Part shown: piece by piece, positions 1-8,804 of the stretch | How positions within the stretch are numbered: the first letter of the stretch is position 1 | Layout of the letters: each line of letters begins with the position of its first letter | Source: Bacteroidaceae bacterium | GTDB taxonomy: Bacteria > Bacteroidota > Bacteroidia > Bacteroidales > Bacteroidaceae | Length of the DNA: 54,017 nt | Direction: 5' to 3' | NCBI GenBank assembly: GCA_017471185.1 | Contig: JAFUVZ010000064.1 | Location: forward strand, 1-54,017 | The notes under the pieces: generated by a model | What the model was told of the DNA's origin: nothing | Seen by the model: only the letters and a program-made list of their open reading frames with translations | The model's database searches: none | Translations under genes and position numbers: made by a program

Positions 1-273
1 CTCACATTCAGATTCCGACAACGTGCGCCTGAAAATTGGCAGTTCCCTTGTATCGTCAATCGTTTGCCGAGGTTCATCTCCCACTGTCAGGAAGCGGATA
101 CGGAATGCCGGGCAGGTGGCATAGATAGTCCTGAATGCCTGTTCCAGGCGGTCAAGGTCAATACTTTTGGGTAAAGAAGTCATGTACCCTAAGTTGTATT
201 GTGTCATCTGCGGATGCTGCATCATCTCCACGAAGATGCCCATCTGCGACTGTGATAGCGGATATGTCTTCAT
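1..273 (-). CDS. Non-ribosomal peptide synthetase, N-terminal condensation domain (partial)
   Basis: The first 91 codons of a protein that runs off the left edge. It opens with MKTYPLSQSQMGIFVEMM, the usual start of an NRPS condensation (C) domain (YPL-x-x-x-Q-x-x-x-F). A typical C1-region pattern follows: YNL, then LDRLEQAFRTIY, then a PAFRIRF segment matching the family's 'H-x-x-L-R-x-R-F'. C domains form the peptide bond between carrier-bound aminoacyl groups. Starting with a C domain suggests either an acyl-capped product or an upstream partner. The ATG at 273 is the only plausible start because an in-frame stop lies at 304-306. The gene follows the TolC-like gene by 47 bp on the same strand and is probably the last or near-last part of that operon. 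Modules, substrates and product cannot be judged from this fragment. Confidence 0.85.
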   Translation of the reverse strand, partial: MKTYPLSQSQMGIFVEMMQHPQMTQYNLGYMTSLPKSIDLDRLEQAFRTIYATCPAFRIRFLTVGDEPRQTIDDTRELPIFRRTLSESECE

Positions 274-320
274 CTCTTTTTGGGGGGATGGCTTTTTTGC
301 CCATTACCTGCTAAAAAAAC

Positions 321-1667
321 CTATTGCGCATAAACGTCTAAGATCTTCTGCCTGATGATGAACTCATATTTGGCTTGCACGGCATTCTCTCTGGCCTCAC
401 GAAGTCGTTGGGTGGCTTGGGTAAGGTCGTATATGGTGCTGCGGCCTGCCTCATATTTGTCAGACTCATAGCTGTACGCTATTTCGCAGGCATCCTGAGA
501 CTTCTGCGCTGACAGGTACCTGTCTTTTGCATCAAGGGCATTATAGAAGGCCTGGTCAATCTCCTTGCGCAGTCTCTGCTGTGTATCGCTCAATTGTAAC
601 TGGCTTTGGGTAAGCTGCATCTTGGCGCGGCGAATCTCGTTGCGCGTTGAGAAACGGTTAAAGATGGGCATTGTGAGATGAATGCCTAACAGCTCACTCT
701 TGTTCTTGTTAAGTCTGCTGAAGAACGGACCTTCACCAGGACCTTTGAAAGGCTTGAAATAGTATGTGTTGAGCGACGCACGGAAGTCAATGCGAGGGTA
801 ATAGCCCGCACGGGCTGTCTCAATGTCAAATTTACTCCGCTCCACGGCTGCTTGTGCAGCAACTACAGCTGGATGTGTCTCAGAAGCATCAGTATAAAGG
901 TCAATAGGGTTCAGCAGTTCCTGGCCAAGTGCCCTCTCATCATCTATGTCGGCGATTGAGAAGCCATCCTTGCTGGGTAGGTTGAGCAATTGTGATAAAG
1001 AGAGTAGGGCGATATTGGCCTTGCCTCTGCAGGCTGTCAGGTTATACTCATCTGTAGCTAATTGAGCCTCAGCGTCAGCCAGGTCACTTTTCGGACTTTT
1101 GCCGTCTTCCACCAACGCATGGGTCTTTTCGCACAGGCGGCGACTGGCCTCCACCTGCGCTTCAGCCACCTCAGCCATACCTTGTTCATACAACACCTGT
1201 AGGTAATAAGTGGCCACTTGTATGGTTAGATTCTTGTGCGCATGGTCTAACGAAGCTACAGCCTCCTTTACAGACCAGTCGGCTGAACGCTGGCGGTTTT
1301 TACGCAGAAAACCATCAAACAGAGGCATCTCGACATTCAGGGAGCCACTGGTATATGACAGGTTGGCATCAAAAGGCTCTGTGGCCATGACACCCGTTGA
1401 AGCTGAAGCATTGCCAAAACTGAATTGCTGTGCTGCCGTGAACTCGATTGTAGGCAGCCAGTCGTTTTTGGCAGTGTTAAGACTGTTTTTGCTCAACTCC
1501 ACCTCTATCTCTCTCTTCTGGAGGTCAATATTGTTCTCACGGGCATATTGGAGACAATCGTCAAGTGTCCAAGGCTGCTGGGCATTTGCGGTAAAGGCTG
1601 CCAATAGCATGGGGATTACCACTGAGATACGTTTCACATCTCCCCTAAAACTCTTCAATGTCATCAT
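321..1667 (-). CDS. TolC-family outer-membrane efflux channel
   Basis: A 448-residue protein with a signal peptide ending near the AFTANAQ segment (about residue 29), then WTLDDCLQYARENN, the conserved opening of the outer membrane efflux protein (OEP) family. Two long helical halves rich in Gln, Ala and Arg follow, as expected of the TolC duplication. TolC homologues trimerise into an outer-membrane beta-barrel with a periplasmic tunnel. The gene lies 19 bp after the HlyD adaptor gene and 47 bp before the NRPS gene, so it is probably the exit duct for the adjacent ABC exporter. Start choice: two adjacent ATGs at 1667 and 1664; the first is used. Family assignment is strong; the cargo is inferred from context only. 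Confidence 0.9.
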   Translation of the reverse strand: MMTLKSFRGDVKRISVVIPMLLAAFTANAQQPWTLDDCLQYARENNIDLQKREIEVELSKNSLNTAKNDWLPTIEFTAAQQFSFGNASASTGVMATEPFDANLSYTSGSLNVEMPLFDGFLRKNRQRSADWSVKEAVASLDHAHKNLTIQVATYYLQVLYEQGMAEVAEAQVEASRRLCEKTHALVEDGKSPKSDLADAEAQLATDEYNLTACRGKANIALLSLSQLLNLPSKDGFSIADIDDERALGQELLNPIDLYTDASETHPAVVAAQAAVERSKFDIETARAGYYPRIDFRASLNTYYFKPFKGPGEGPFFSRLNKNKSELLGIHLTMPIFNRFSTRNEIRRAKMQLTQSQLQLSDTQQRLRKEIDQAFYNALDAKDRYLSAQKSQDACEIAYSYESDKYEAGRSTIYDLTQATQRLREARENAVQAKYEFIIRQKILDVYAQ

Positions 1668-1686
1668 ACTTCTGGTCTTTTACGGA

Positions 1687-2787
1687 TTATTTCAGGTTTC
1701 CACGTAGCAGCTCACCGGCCTTAACCCCATCTTTCAGCTCTATGTAGTAACCGTCGGAGAGGCCAACGTTGACTGACCTGCGTTCAAACTGTTGATGTTC
1801 CTCATCGTCAGGGTCAGAAACGAGTACATACACGTAAGCGTCATCTCCATCGAACTCTATGCATGTTTCGTCACATGAGAAAGAATTGGAGACCTTGTCT
1901 AACAAAATGGATGCGGAGGCACTATAGCCAGAGCGGATGGTGACATCAGCCGGTACATGAACGGTTCCTTCCAGTTTAAACATCTTCGCTCCGTTTCTTA
2001 ACTCACCTTCCGGTGATATATATTCGAGTTTGGCAGGTAGTGACACTTCTTTGATCGAACCTAACGTAAGCTGCATATCCATACCCTCATGGAGCAGGTT
2101 AACCTGGGTCTCGTCAATGTAGCCTCGGAATATGATGTCGCTCATATCAGCTACCTTGGCAACAGTGGTTCCCTCTGTATAAGCACTGGTGCCAGAGACG
2201 GATGTACCTTCCTTTACAGGCACACTGAGCACCAATCCGGAAATCGTGGAACGCAGGTCGGTGGTGCTGACACTACCCGAACGGGCCGACTGCCCGCGTT
2301 TGATTACCTCCACTTGCGACTCTGCCCCTTTAAGGGATTCTTGAGCTGAAGCCAGTCTGGCTTCTTTCTGCTCATATTCCTCACGGCTCACTACGCCTTT
2401 TTCGAAGAGTGACTTCAGGCGGTTGAACTCACGTTCCTCCTCCCCGAGTATGATACGTGCCGCTTCCACCTGATTAAGCGCTTCATTGAGCTGCGCCATG
2501 TCAGGGATGATGCGGATGGTGGCCACCAGGTCACCCACTTTTACATAATCACCTGCTTTTACCAAAAGCCTGCCCACTACACCTGTTGCCAGCGGTTTCA
2601 GCTCCACTTGGTCGCGCGCTTCTAAAGTGCCAGTGGCTGTCGCCTTCTTCACAATGTCACGTTGCTGGGGAGAAACCAGTTCATACACCACTGGCTCCGG
2701 TTGCGATTGCTCCCAGAGGAAGTAGAATGTGTATAGCACAAAAAAAGCTACCAGTACCCATCCCGTTGTTTTCAAAACCTTCTTCAT
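1687..2787 (-). CDS. HlyD/MacA-type periplasmic adaptor
   Basis: A 366-residue membrane-fusion protein. One N-terminal transmembrane segment lies at residues 7-24. The first half-lipoyl segment follows (near TGTLEARDQVELKPLATG), then an alpha-helical hairpin at about 80-165, the second lipoyl half (STISGLVLSVPVKEGTSV) and a beta-barrel domain. MacA-like adaptors link a MacB permease to a TolC channel and stimulate the ATPase. It sits between the permease genes (36 bp upstream) and the TolC-like gene (19 bp downstream), which completes a tripartite exporter. No Cys lipobox is seen, so it is anchored by its N-terminal helix. Confidence 0.9.
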   Translation of the reverse strand: MKKVLKTTGWVLVAFFVLYTFYFLWEQSQPEPVVYELVSPQQRDIVKKATATGTLEARDQVELKPLATGVVGRLLVKAGDYVKVGDLVATIRIIPDMAQLNEALNQVEAARIILGEEEREFNRLKSLFEKGVVSREEYEQKEARLASAQESLKGAESQVEVIKRGQSARSGSVSTTDLRSTISGLVLSVPVKEGTSVSGTSAYTEGTTVAKVADMSDIIFRGYIDETQVNLLHEGMDMQLTLGSIKEVSLPAKLEYISPEGELRNGAKMFKLEGTVHVPADVTIRSGYSASASILLDKVSNSFSCDETCIEFDGDDAYVYVLVSDPDDEEHQQFERRSVNVGLSDGYYIELKDGVKAGELLRGNLK

Positions 2788-2823
2788 ATTTATAATTCTT
2801 TAGTTTTATATCTTAAATTGGCA

Positions 2824-4074
2824 TTATTCTTCTCTAAGTGCATCGATTGCCTTAATCTTCAAAGCATTCCGTGCAGGAAGCCACCCGGCGAAAAGCCCAC
2901 CTGCAATCAAGATGAGCAATGAGATTACCGCTGCCCAGAACGGCATGTACGGATGATAGAAAGTGTCGTTCTCCACATTACCTATCATATTGTTCACTAT
3001 TTGTAATAGAATGACTCCTAAGCAAAGTCCGGTAAATCCCGAAATGGATGTCAGCACTAAGCTTTCCGTCATGATTTGCCGGAGAATGGTGGATGGCAAA
3101 GCCCCCAATGCCCGGCGGACACCAATTTCCAACTTGCGCTCCTTCACACTGATGAGCATGATGTTGGAGATACCTATCAATCCTGCCAGCAGTGTACCCA
3201 ACCCTACAATCCATATCAGGATATTTATTCCCGAGAACAAGCCACCGTATTGATTGATCATTTCTTCAGTTGTATATGAATACAAAGCCATGGTGTCATC
3301 GGGATGAATTGAATATTCCTCCTTAACCAGTGCCACAGCTTTCGAGGCAAGTTGCTGGATAGGCTTTCTTTGGTGGAAGGCCACCATACACAAATCTAAA
3401 TCGCCCTGTTTCCCGTATGTCGCCAGTTCTGTGGGAAGCGGCATCAGTACACTTGCGGAAAGATCGAACCCCGCATATATCGAGTTATTTGATTTCCTGA
3501 CAATGCCCACTACTTCCAGCATCATTCCATTCACTTCCACCGTGTTGCCTAACGCCTGGTCATAATTATCGAATAATGCAGTCGCTACGTTTTGCCCCAA
3601 AAGACACACCATGCGTTGCTCACGCATGTCTATCTCGTTGATAAACCTGCCTTTTAAGATTTTCATCGGGCTGGCAGAATGATATTCGGGCGACAAGCCA
3701 ACTACATCATAGAGAAAAACCTTCTCTCCGTGCTTCACCTCTTGCAAACCGGCTAAGCTGACAGACGATATATAATCCACATCCCCCTGCAACTCTTGCT
3801 TTATCTTTTCCTCAAAGCCTGTTTTTAAATACCATTTTCTGCCGCTTTCCATGCCCTTATACGGCAGGGATGTCTGGTCGGGTGCCATGAACAGGAGGTT
3901 GGCAGGTACATTCGTCACGCTGTTGACGACGCCATTGTTAAGCCCCATGCCTGCACCTATCATGACCGTCAGGATGAAAATACCCCAGAACACACCGAAA
4001 GCCGTCATCAGGCTCCTGGTGCGCTGCTCCATGATAGTCTGCCAAATCTCACTCCAATAATCAGAATTAAACAT
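2824..4074 (-). CDS. MacB/FtsX-type ABC transporter permease (second copy)
   Basis: A 416-residue permease with the MacB layout. An N-terminal transmembrane helix (GVFWGIFILTVMIGAGMG) is followed by a large periplasmic MacB_PCD domain and three C-terminal helices of the FtsX domain, including the conserved ERKLEIGVRRALGA coupling segment. It has no ATPase domain, unlike E. coli MacB, so it must use the separate ATPase encoded upstream in this operon. It is paralogous to the preceding permease (9 bp away), which suggests a heterodimer. MacB-type transporters act as mechanotransmitters that push periplasmic substrates through TolC. Nothing odd was seen in its length or motifs. Confidence 0.9.
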   Translation of the reverse strand: MFNSDYWSEIWQTIMEQRTRSLMTAFGVFWGIFILTVMIGAGMGLNNGVVNSVTNVPANLLFMAPDQTSLPYKGMESGRKWYLKTGFEEKIKQELQGDVDYISSVSLAGLQEVKHGEKVFLYDVVGLSPEYHSASPMKILKGRFINEIDMREQRMVCLLGQNVATALFDNYDQALGNTVEVNGMMLEVVGIVRKSNNSIYAGFDLSASVLMPLPTELATYGKQGDLDLCMVAFHQRKPIQQLASKAVALVKEEYSIHPDDTMALYSYTTEEMINQYGGLFSGINILIWIVGLGTLLAGLIGISNIMLISVKERKLEIGVRRALGALPSTILRQIMTESLVLTSISGFTGLCLGVILLQIVNNMIGNVENDTFYHPYMPFWAAVISLLILIAGGLFAGWLPARNALKIKAIDALREE

Positions 4075-4083
4075 AGCTCTTCT

Positions 4084-5325
4084 TTATCTTGCATTCAATG
4101 CTTCTACCAACTTTATGTCAACCGCCCGTCTGGCAGGCGCATAACCGGCCACCAATCCTGCCACCAGCATGATGGCGTTGATGCCCATGACTATAGAGAA
4201 ATCAACAGTAGGATGCTCAAACACGCCGTTGCTTCCCAACTCTCCCAAAAACCACGATGCCAGCTGCGTGAGTCCGATGCCCAAGAACATGCCTATATAG
4301 CCGAAGATAACAGTGATGATGACAGACTCCACCAGTACGAGTGAAATAATCTGTATCCTGGAGGCTCCCATCGCACGCCTCACTCCCAATTCTCTGGTCC
4401 GTTCCTTAACGGTAATCAGCATGATGTTAGAGATGCCTACCACACCTGAAACCAGCGTGGCCAGTCCTATAATGATTACAAAGAAACTGATTCCTGTCAG
4501 AATGTTATTTATCCAAATTGGGTCTTCGTAATAATTGCCTATAGTGACCGCCTTGACATCTGTGGGGGCAAAAGACTTCATGCCACCTAATGTCTGTAAA
4601 AGCCGGGTGTTGAAAGCTTCGTTCAGTTCTATGGTTGTCAGGTGATCCACTTTCAGGTGAAGTTCGTCCAAATGCCTTTCAGGACGGAATATAGCTGTCA
4701 TGGTTGACAAAGGGCATATAATGGAATTGTTGATTTCTGTAGCCACTTTGGTGTCTGACACGCCTATAACCTCGAAATCGATATCATTAAGCTGAACATG
4801 CCGTCCTATGACAGAGCCACTGACATTCTGGAACAAGAGCTTTTTGATAATAATCGGGATAATGCATACTTTTCGCTTTTCCTGTATATCTCTGCTGTTG
4901 ATGTCACGGCCTTCTATGATTCGTGTGTTGGTAGCCACGTCATAGCCAGGGGTGGTTCCTTTAGTAGTGATTTTGCTGGTATATGCCCCCTGATGTATCA
5001 CCAGCGACTCATTAATGACAGGAACCACTGCAGGGATGGTGTCACCCCAAAGTGACTGCAGGTAATAGCCGTCTTCCTCATAAAGTCTGACAGGCTGTCC
5101 TTTCTGTTGTCCCTGAAAACTGATAGAGGTTTCTCCAGGAGTCAGTCCAACCACATTGTTGCCCATCAGTTCGAAATCTGAAGTTATGCCATTTACCAAC
5201 CCGTTTCCCGATCCGATGAGTACGATGAGGATAAAGATACCCCATCCTATGGAGAATCCTGTAAGCGCTATGCGCGTCCGGTTGCTTTTCATGGCGATGA
5301 AGACCTCTGTAAAAAAATCTCTCAT
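4084..5325 (-). CDS. MacB/FtsX-type ABC transporter permease (first copy)
   Basis: A 413-residue permease with an N-terminal helix (GFSIGWGIFILIVLIG), a MacB periplasmic domain, and three C-terminal helices with the FtsX signature ERTRELGVRRAMGAS. Its ATG (5323-5325) overlaps the TGA stop (5322-5324) of the ABC ATPase gene as ATGA, so the two are probably translationally coupled and expressed in fixed ratio. The paired permease genes plus one ATPase imply an asymmetric transporter. The cargo is not visible in the sequence. Proximity to the NRPS suggests export of its peptide product, or self-protection. Confidence 0.9.
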   Translation of the reverse strand: MRDFFTEVFIAMKSNRTRIALTGFSIGWGIFILIVLIGSGNGLVNGITSDFELMGNNVVGLTPGETSISFQGQQKGQPVRLYEEDGYYLQSLWGDTIPAVVPVINESLVIHQGAYTSKITTKGTTPGYDVATNTRIIEGRDINSRDIQEKRKVCIIPIIIKKLLFQNVSGSVIGRHVQLNDIDFEVIGVSDTKVATEINNSIICPLSTMTAIFRPERHLDELHLKVDHLTTIELNEAFNTRLLQTLGGMKSFAPTDVKAVTIGNYYEDPIWINNILTGISFFVIIIGLATLVSGVVGISNIMLITVKERTRELGVRRAMGASRIQIISLVLVESVIITVIFGYIGMFLGIGLTQLASWFLGELGSNGVFEHPTVDFSIVMGINAIMLVAGLVAGYAPARRAVDIKLVEALNAR

Positions 5326-6929
5326 ACTACCGGCCCCCTTTCATCCCTAAATATCGTTCCGTCCTTCAGGAAGATGCGACGGTCTGTCTGGTCGGCTATC
5401 TCCTGCTCATGCGTAACTATGATAACCGTTTGCCCTTCCTTGCGGTTTACTTCACGCAACATGTTCATCACTTCCTGTGTTGTCTTTGAATCAAGCGCAC
5501 CTGTAGGCTCATCAGCCAGGATAATCTTCGGGTGCTGTATCAGGGCACGTGCGATGGCCACACGTTGTCGCTGGCCTCCAGACATTTCCATGGGCTTATG
5601 GTTCCAATGAGCACCCAAGCCTACTTTTTCCAGATATTCCATCGCCAGCTTGTTTCTCGTCTCACGATCTACTCCTCTGTAGGTGAGAGGCAATGCCACA
5701 TTATCGAGCGCATTCTTGAAGTTGATGAGGTTAAAGCTCTGGAAAATGAAGCCAATCATATCATTGCGCAAAGTAGCTTGCTCATCCTCTGAAAGGTTCT
5801 TGATGAGGTGTCCGCCAAGATGGTATTCCCCCTCATCGTAGTCGTCAAGGATGCCAATGACATTCAGCAGTGTTGACTTTCCTGAACCGGAGGCACCCAT
5901 GATGCTCACTAACTCTCCCTCATGTATATCCAAATCCACGCCTTTGAGCACATGTAGCGGAGAAGCTCCCTGATAAGTCTTGTGGATGCCTTTCAGACTG
6001 AGAATAGCTTCGTTCTTCTCCGTGTCTGACTGCATTGACATGAGCTTCTCCATGGAGATACCCTCCTGTTTGTGATACTGGTTTTTCGAATCATCGGTAT
6101 GCCAGGTCAGAGTGGTCACATTCTGCCTATACATTCTCTTATAATCTATAAGAGGGCATAATGATTTAACAAGCAGCGTCTCCAGCTTCAACTCGTCATT
6201 GTCAGCTGCTGTCGGGTTGAAATGCTTGCCATCATCTATCAGTATGACCCTAATCTTTTCTCCTGCATGTGAGATATGCAATTCAATTGAGTTTGCCTCG
6301 CTTTCCTTGCCAGCTCTTGAGGCTATGATTTCCAGAAGGCTTTCAGTGCAAAGTTCAATGTTGTAGGCCAGGTTTGCCGTCCCCAATTCCATTAACTTCA
6401 CAAATTGATGTACCTCTGAAAGAGAGTTGTTCACTTCTTGCTGGTTGGCTGGTATCAAGATATCCAGCTTGTGCTGGTATGGTTTAACTTGTGGGTATAG
6501 CTGAAGCAAGCCCGTGTTGGAATGATGGCGATGAACCAACAGCCACTGGGCGATTAATGGCAACAAAACGAGACATGGAATTAGCAGCAGTGAGACGGCA
6601 ATAGAAACATGGAGCGCTAATGAAATCAAGATAAGCAATGCCAATGTGAGTGACACTGCCTGCAAGCAACGTATGAAAAGAATCCTCATACCTTTGGCGT
6701 TTCTTTGTAAGGATAACATGTGCCCGGAAGAGCTGATGAGCAGGGTAGCGGCAATTGACACCAATGCACCCACTGATACCAGGCTGTAAGCCATACTCTG
6801 TCTTGGTGTAATGTATCCTGATAGCCAACATGCTGCAATCAAGCCAAACAGGCATACGGCTGTAGCCAGGGTCGCAGTCGTGACATACGACCTAATGGCA
6901 TTATTTACCAGTTTCGTTTTCTGTATCAT
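5322..6929 (-). CDS. ABC transporter ATPase with N-terminal membrane and HATPase-like domains
   Basis: A 535-residue protein about twice the size of a normal MacB-type ATPase. Residues 15-135 hold about four hydrophobic helices. Residues 150-278 resemble an RsbW/anti-sigma HATPase domain: a helix around TESLLEIIAS in the N-box position and a D-box IDDGKHFNP at 231-239. The N-box Asn appears replaced by Glu200. Residues 303-535 are a LolD/MacB-class ATPase with Walker A GASGSGKST (345-353), signature MSGGQRQR (449-456) and Walker B IILADEP (469-475). An ATG at residue 293 could yield a separate ATPase, but the frame is continuous. It follows the MATE gene by 10 bp and overlaps the first permease gene. 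The ABC part is certain; the HATPase assignment is from motif reading. Confidence 0.85.
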   Translation of the reverse strand: MIQKTKLVNNAIRSYVTTATLATAVCLFGLIAACWLSGYITPRQSMAYSLVSVGALVSIAATLLISSSGHMLSLQRNAKGMRILFIRCLQAVSLTLALLILISLALHVSIAVSLLLIPCLVLLPLIAQWLLVHRHHSNTGLLQLYPQVKPYQHKLDILIPANQQEVNNSLSEVHQFVKLMELGTANLAYNIELCTESLLEIIASRAGKESEANSIELHISHAGEKIRVILIDDGKHFNPTAADNDELKLETLLVKSLCPLIDYKRMYRQNVTTLTWHTDDSKNQYHKQEGISMEKLMSMQSDTEKNEAILSLKGIHKTYQGASPLHVLKGVDLDIHEGELVSIMGASGSGKSTLLNVIGILDDYDEGEYHLGGHLIKNLSEDEQATLRNDMIGFIFQSFNLINFKNALDNVALPLTYRGVDRETRNKLAMEYLEKVGLGAHWNHKPMEMSGGQRQRVAIARALIQHPKIILADEPTGALDSKTTQEVMNMLREVNRKEGQTVIIVTHEQEIADQTDRRIFLKDGTIFRDERGPVV

Positions 6930-6939
6930 TTTTCTTTAC

Positions 6940-8697
6940 CTATTTCTTTATATTAAGATACAAGCAGTTGATTCCGTTGAGGTATTTATAGTTCACTTCG
7001 TCACAAATGCCCTGTATCATCATGATTGACAAACGGTCTTCGTCTATATCTTCTATATCTCCCGGCTTGTAACTAACCAACGGGTTATAAGCTCTGCCAA
7101 CATCCTTCACGATGATAGTGAATCGCTCGGGCTCATCAATCACATTTACATCAAACGTACCCTCTTTCTGTTCTTTGACTCCCATTTCATATTGGTTAAT
7201 CATCACCTCCTCCAGACTGTGTTCAACAGACTTCATCCGTTCCTCATCCAAGTCGAAGATACTAATGTAGAAAAGGAGGTCTTTCAGTTTCTGCTGAACG
7301 TCATTGAAATCATATTTTACGCTTACGGCATGGGAATCGACGCATCCAATGAGTGGGGTCAGATATAGCCAATGGGTCAATTCCTTCCGAGACAAATAAT
7401 AGGAGATGCCAATGCAGCAAATCATGAGCAGCCACATACCGATAGGGAGGGATTCCCAGAGGTAGGAAGGGTTCACATAGGATACTGCCAAGGCTGGCAA
7501 CAGGATGAACAGAATCATGCCTACCTGGACGGCGGATGACAAAAAGCCCTTATCAATGACCACGTAAATCTCACTGAGAAGAGATACCACAACCACAGGA
7601 ATCAATATCAGGCTAAACATCCTCAAAGGTTGCTCAGACACGGCAAGCAGGGCTTCATCGGCTCCAAAGACACGGGCCATTATTGAAGGAAACAGGAATA
7701 ACACAATGGTGGATATGACTGTTCCTCCCACCATGATTCTGCTGATGCTGTCGAGCAGACGGTTCAAGCCTGCCCAGTCTTGCTCACCACATAACACACC
7801 ACCTATTCCACTGATAGCGCTGCCGGCGCCACCGGTAATGAGGAAACTCAGAGAGAGGGTCTGCAGGCACACACTGAGGATGAACATGCCATCGGCACCC
7901 TGGGTGTTTAAGACAATGGTATTCATGCCCAAGAACAAGACAATCATCGCAATGTTCCCAACCACATCGGGCAATCCGCGGATCATGCATTTCCCCAGTA
8001 CATTAGCCGACTTGCTGGCTTGAAGAAGGTGGAACTGGAAAGGCTGGGGACGTTTTTTCAAATAAGGAACAAGGGTAAGCAAGCCTGCCAAGGCACTTAA
8101 GGCAGTGGCAATGGCAGCTCCTTTCATTCCTCCGTCAAGGACAACCACAAGCAGCAGGTCGAGCAAGATGTTTGCTGCGGAAATAGACAGAAGGCACATC
8201 GTCACCAAGCGAGGCTTACCGCTGATTTCCACGAACTGGGTTAAGCAGAAGAGTACAATCATCAACACGTCTGCGATAAAGGCAAATGGCAGGTAGTCAA
8301 TCAATAAAGGAAGCAAGCGATCCTCGTCGGTAAGCAGATGGGCGATAGGTTCGGCCAGCGTACCCAATAAAAGTGCCAGAAGACCATTGATTAAGAATAT
8401 ACTGACCAGGCTGACGGTAAAGATGTTATTGACCTTCCCATATTGCTGACTGCCGAATGCCGGTGCCATGAGCAAGACGGCGCCAGAAGTAATGAAAGAA
8501 CCGACAAGTGTGACAATCCACGATATGGGGTAAGCCAGCGTGACAGCCGATATGGCATCTGCTCCTACTGCGTTACTTACGATGATACCATCAATGGTGT
8601 CGTTGAGCTGGTTGACAATGGAGCTCAAAACAGCTGCTACGAGATAGACTCGCAGAGAATGATTTATGATGTATGAATTTCTTTCTTCAACTTTCAT
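6940..8697 (-). CDS. MATE-family exporter with C-terminal RsbW-like HATPase domain
   Basis: 585 residues from the ATG at 8697. A longer frame begins at 8802, but its extra 35 codons cross the promoter and are not hydrophobic. Residues 12-440 form about 12 transmembrane helices with a MATE pattern (NDTIDGIIVSNAVGADAISAV). Residues 453-585 are soluble and match an anti-sigma/serine-kinase-type HATPase: N-box LEEVMINQ (Glu496, Glu497, Asn501), D-box KDVGRAYNP (Asp532-x-Gly534) and a C-terminal IQGICDEVNYKY segment typical of the RsbW fold. MATE proteins export cationic or peptide-like compounds using H+ or Na+ gradients. It is the first gene of the operon leading to the NRPS. What the ATP-binding domain senses or phosphorylates is unknown. 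Confidence 0.85.
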   Translation of the reverse strand: MKVEERNSYIINHSLRVYLVAAVLSSIVNQLNDTIDGIIVSNAVGADAISAVTLAYPISWIVTLVGSFITSGAVLLMAPAFGSQQYGKVNNIFTVSLVSIFLINGLLALLLGTLAEPIAHLLTDEDRLLPLLIDYLPFAFIADVLMIVLFCLTQFVEISGKPRLVTMCLLSISAANILLDLLLVVVLDGGMKGAAIATALSALAGLLTLVPYLKKRPQPFQFHLLQASKSANVLGKCMIRGLPDVVGNIAMIVLFLGMNTIVLNTQGADGMFILSVCLQTLSLSFLITGGAGSAISGIGGVLCGEQDWAGLNRLLDSISRIMVGGTVISTIVLFLFPSIMARVFGADEALLAVSEQPLRMFSLILIPVVVVSLLSEIYVVIDKGFLSSAVQVGMILFILLPALAVSYVNPSYLWESLPIGMWLLMICCIGISYYLSRKELTHWLYLTPLIGCVDSHAVSVKYDFNDVQQKLKDLLFYISIFDLDEERMKSVEHSLEEVMINQYEMGVKEQKEGTFDVNVIDEPERFTIIVKDVGRAYNPLVSYKPGDIEDIDEDRLSIMMIQGICDEVNYKYLNGINCLYLNIKK

Positions 8698-8724
8698 GTA
8701 CTTCTTTTTGTAATTTATATGTGG

Positions 8725-8732
8725 CAAATATA
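8725..8732 (-). promoter_or_regulatory. Bacteroidetes -7 element for the MATE-NRPS operon
   Basis: TATATTTG on the minus strand fits the Bacteroidetes sigma-ABfr -7 consensus TAnnTTTG exactly. It lies 28 bases upstream of the MATE ATG, so it probably drives the whole exporter-NRPS operon. No convincing -33 TTTG was found at the expected spacing. Confidence 0.6.
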
Positions 8733-8775
8733 AACAATAATCTGAAGAATTAAAAATATTAAGGTTATAAATTAC

Positions 8776-8783
8776 TATATTTG
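8776..8783 (+). promoter_or_regulatory. -7 element for the K+ channel gene
   Basis: TATATTTG matches TAnnTTTG and lies 21 bases before the channel ATG at 8805, which implies a very short leader. It is divergent from the MATE promoter, with about 43 bases between the two -7 elements. It also shows that the TTG at 8781, inside the element, is not the start. Confidence 0.6.
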
Positions 8784-8804
8784 CAGCGGAAAACGGAATC
8801 ACTT

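Noticed and set aside
8698-8802. 35-codon N-terminal extension of the MATE protein
   Set aside because: It would cross the promoter, and the segment has no transporter-like sequence.
8781-8804. Longer potassium-channel start at TTG 8781
   Set aside because: The TTG lies inside a strong -7 element; ATG 8805 follows with a short leader.
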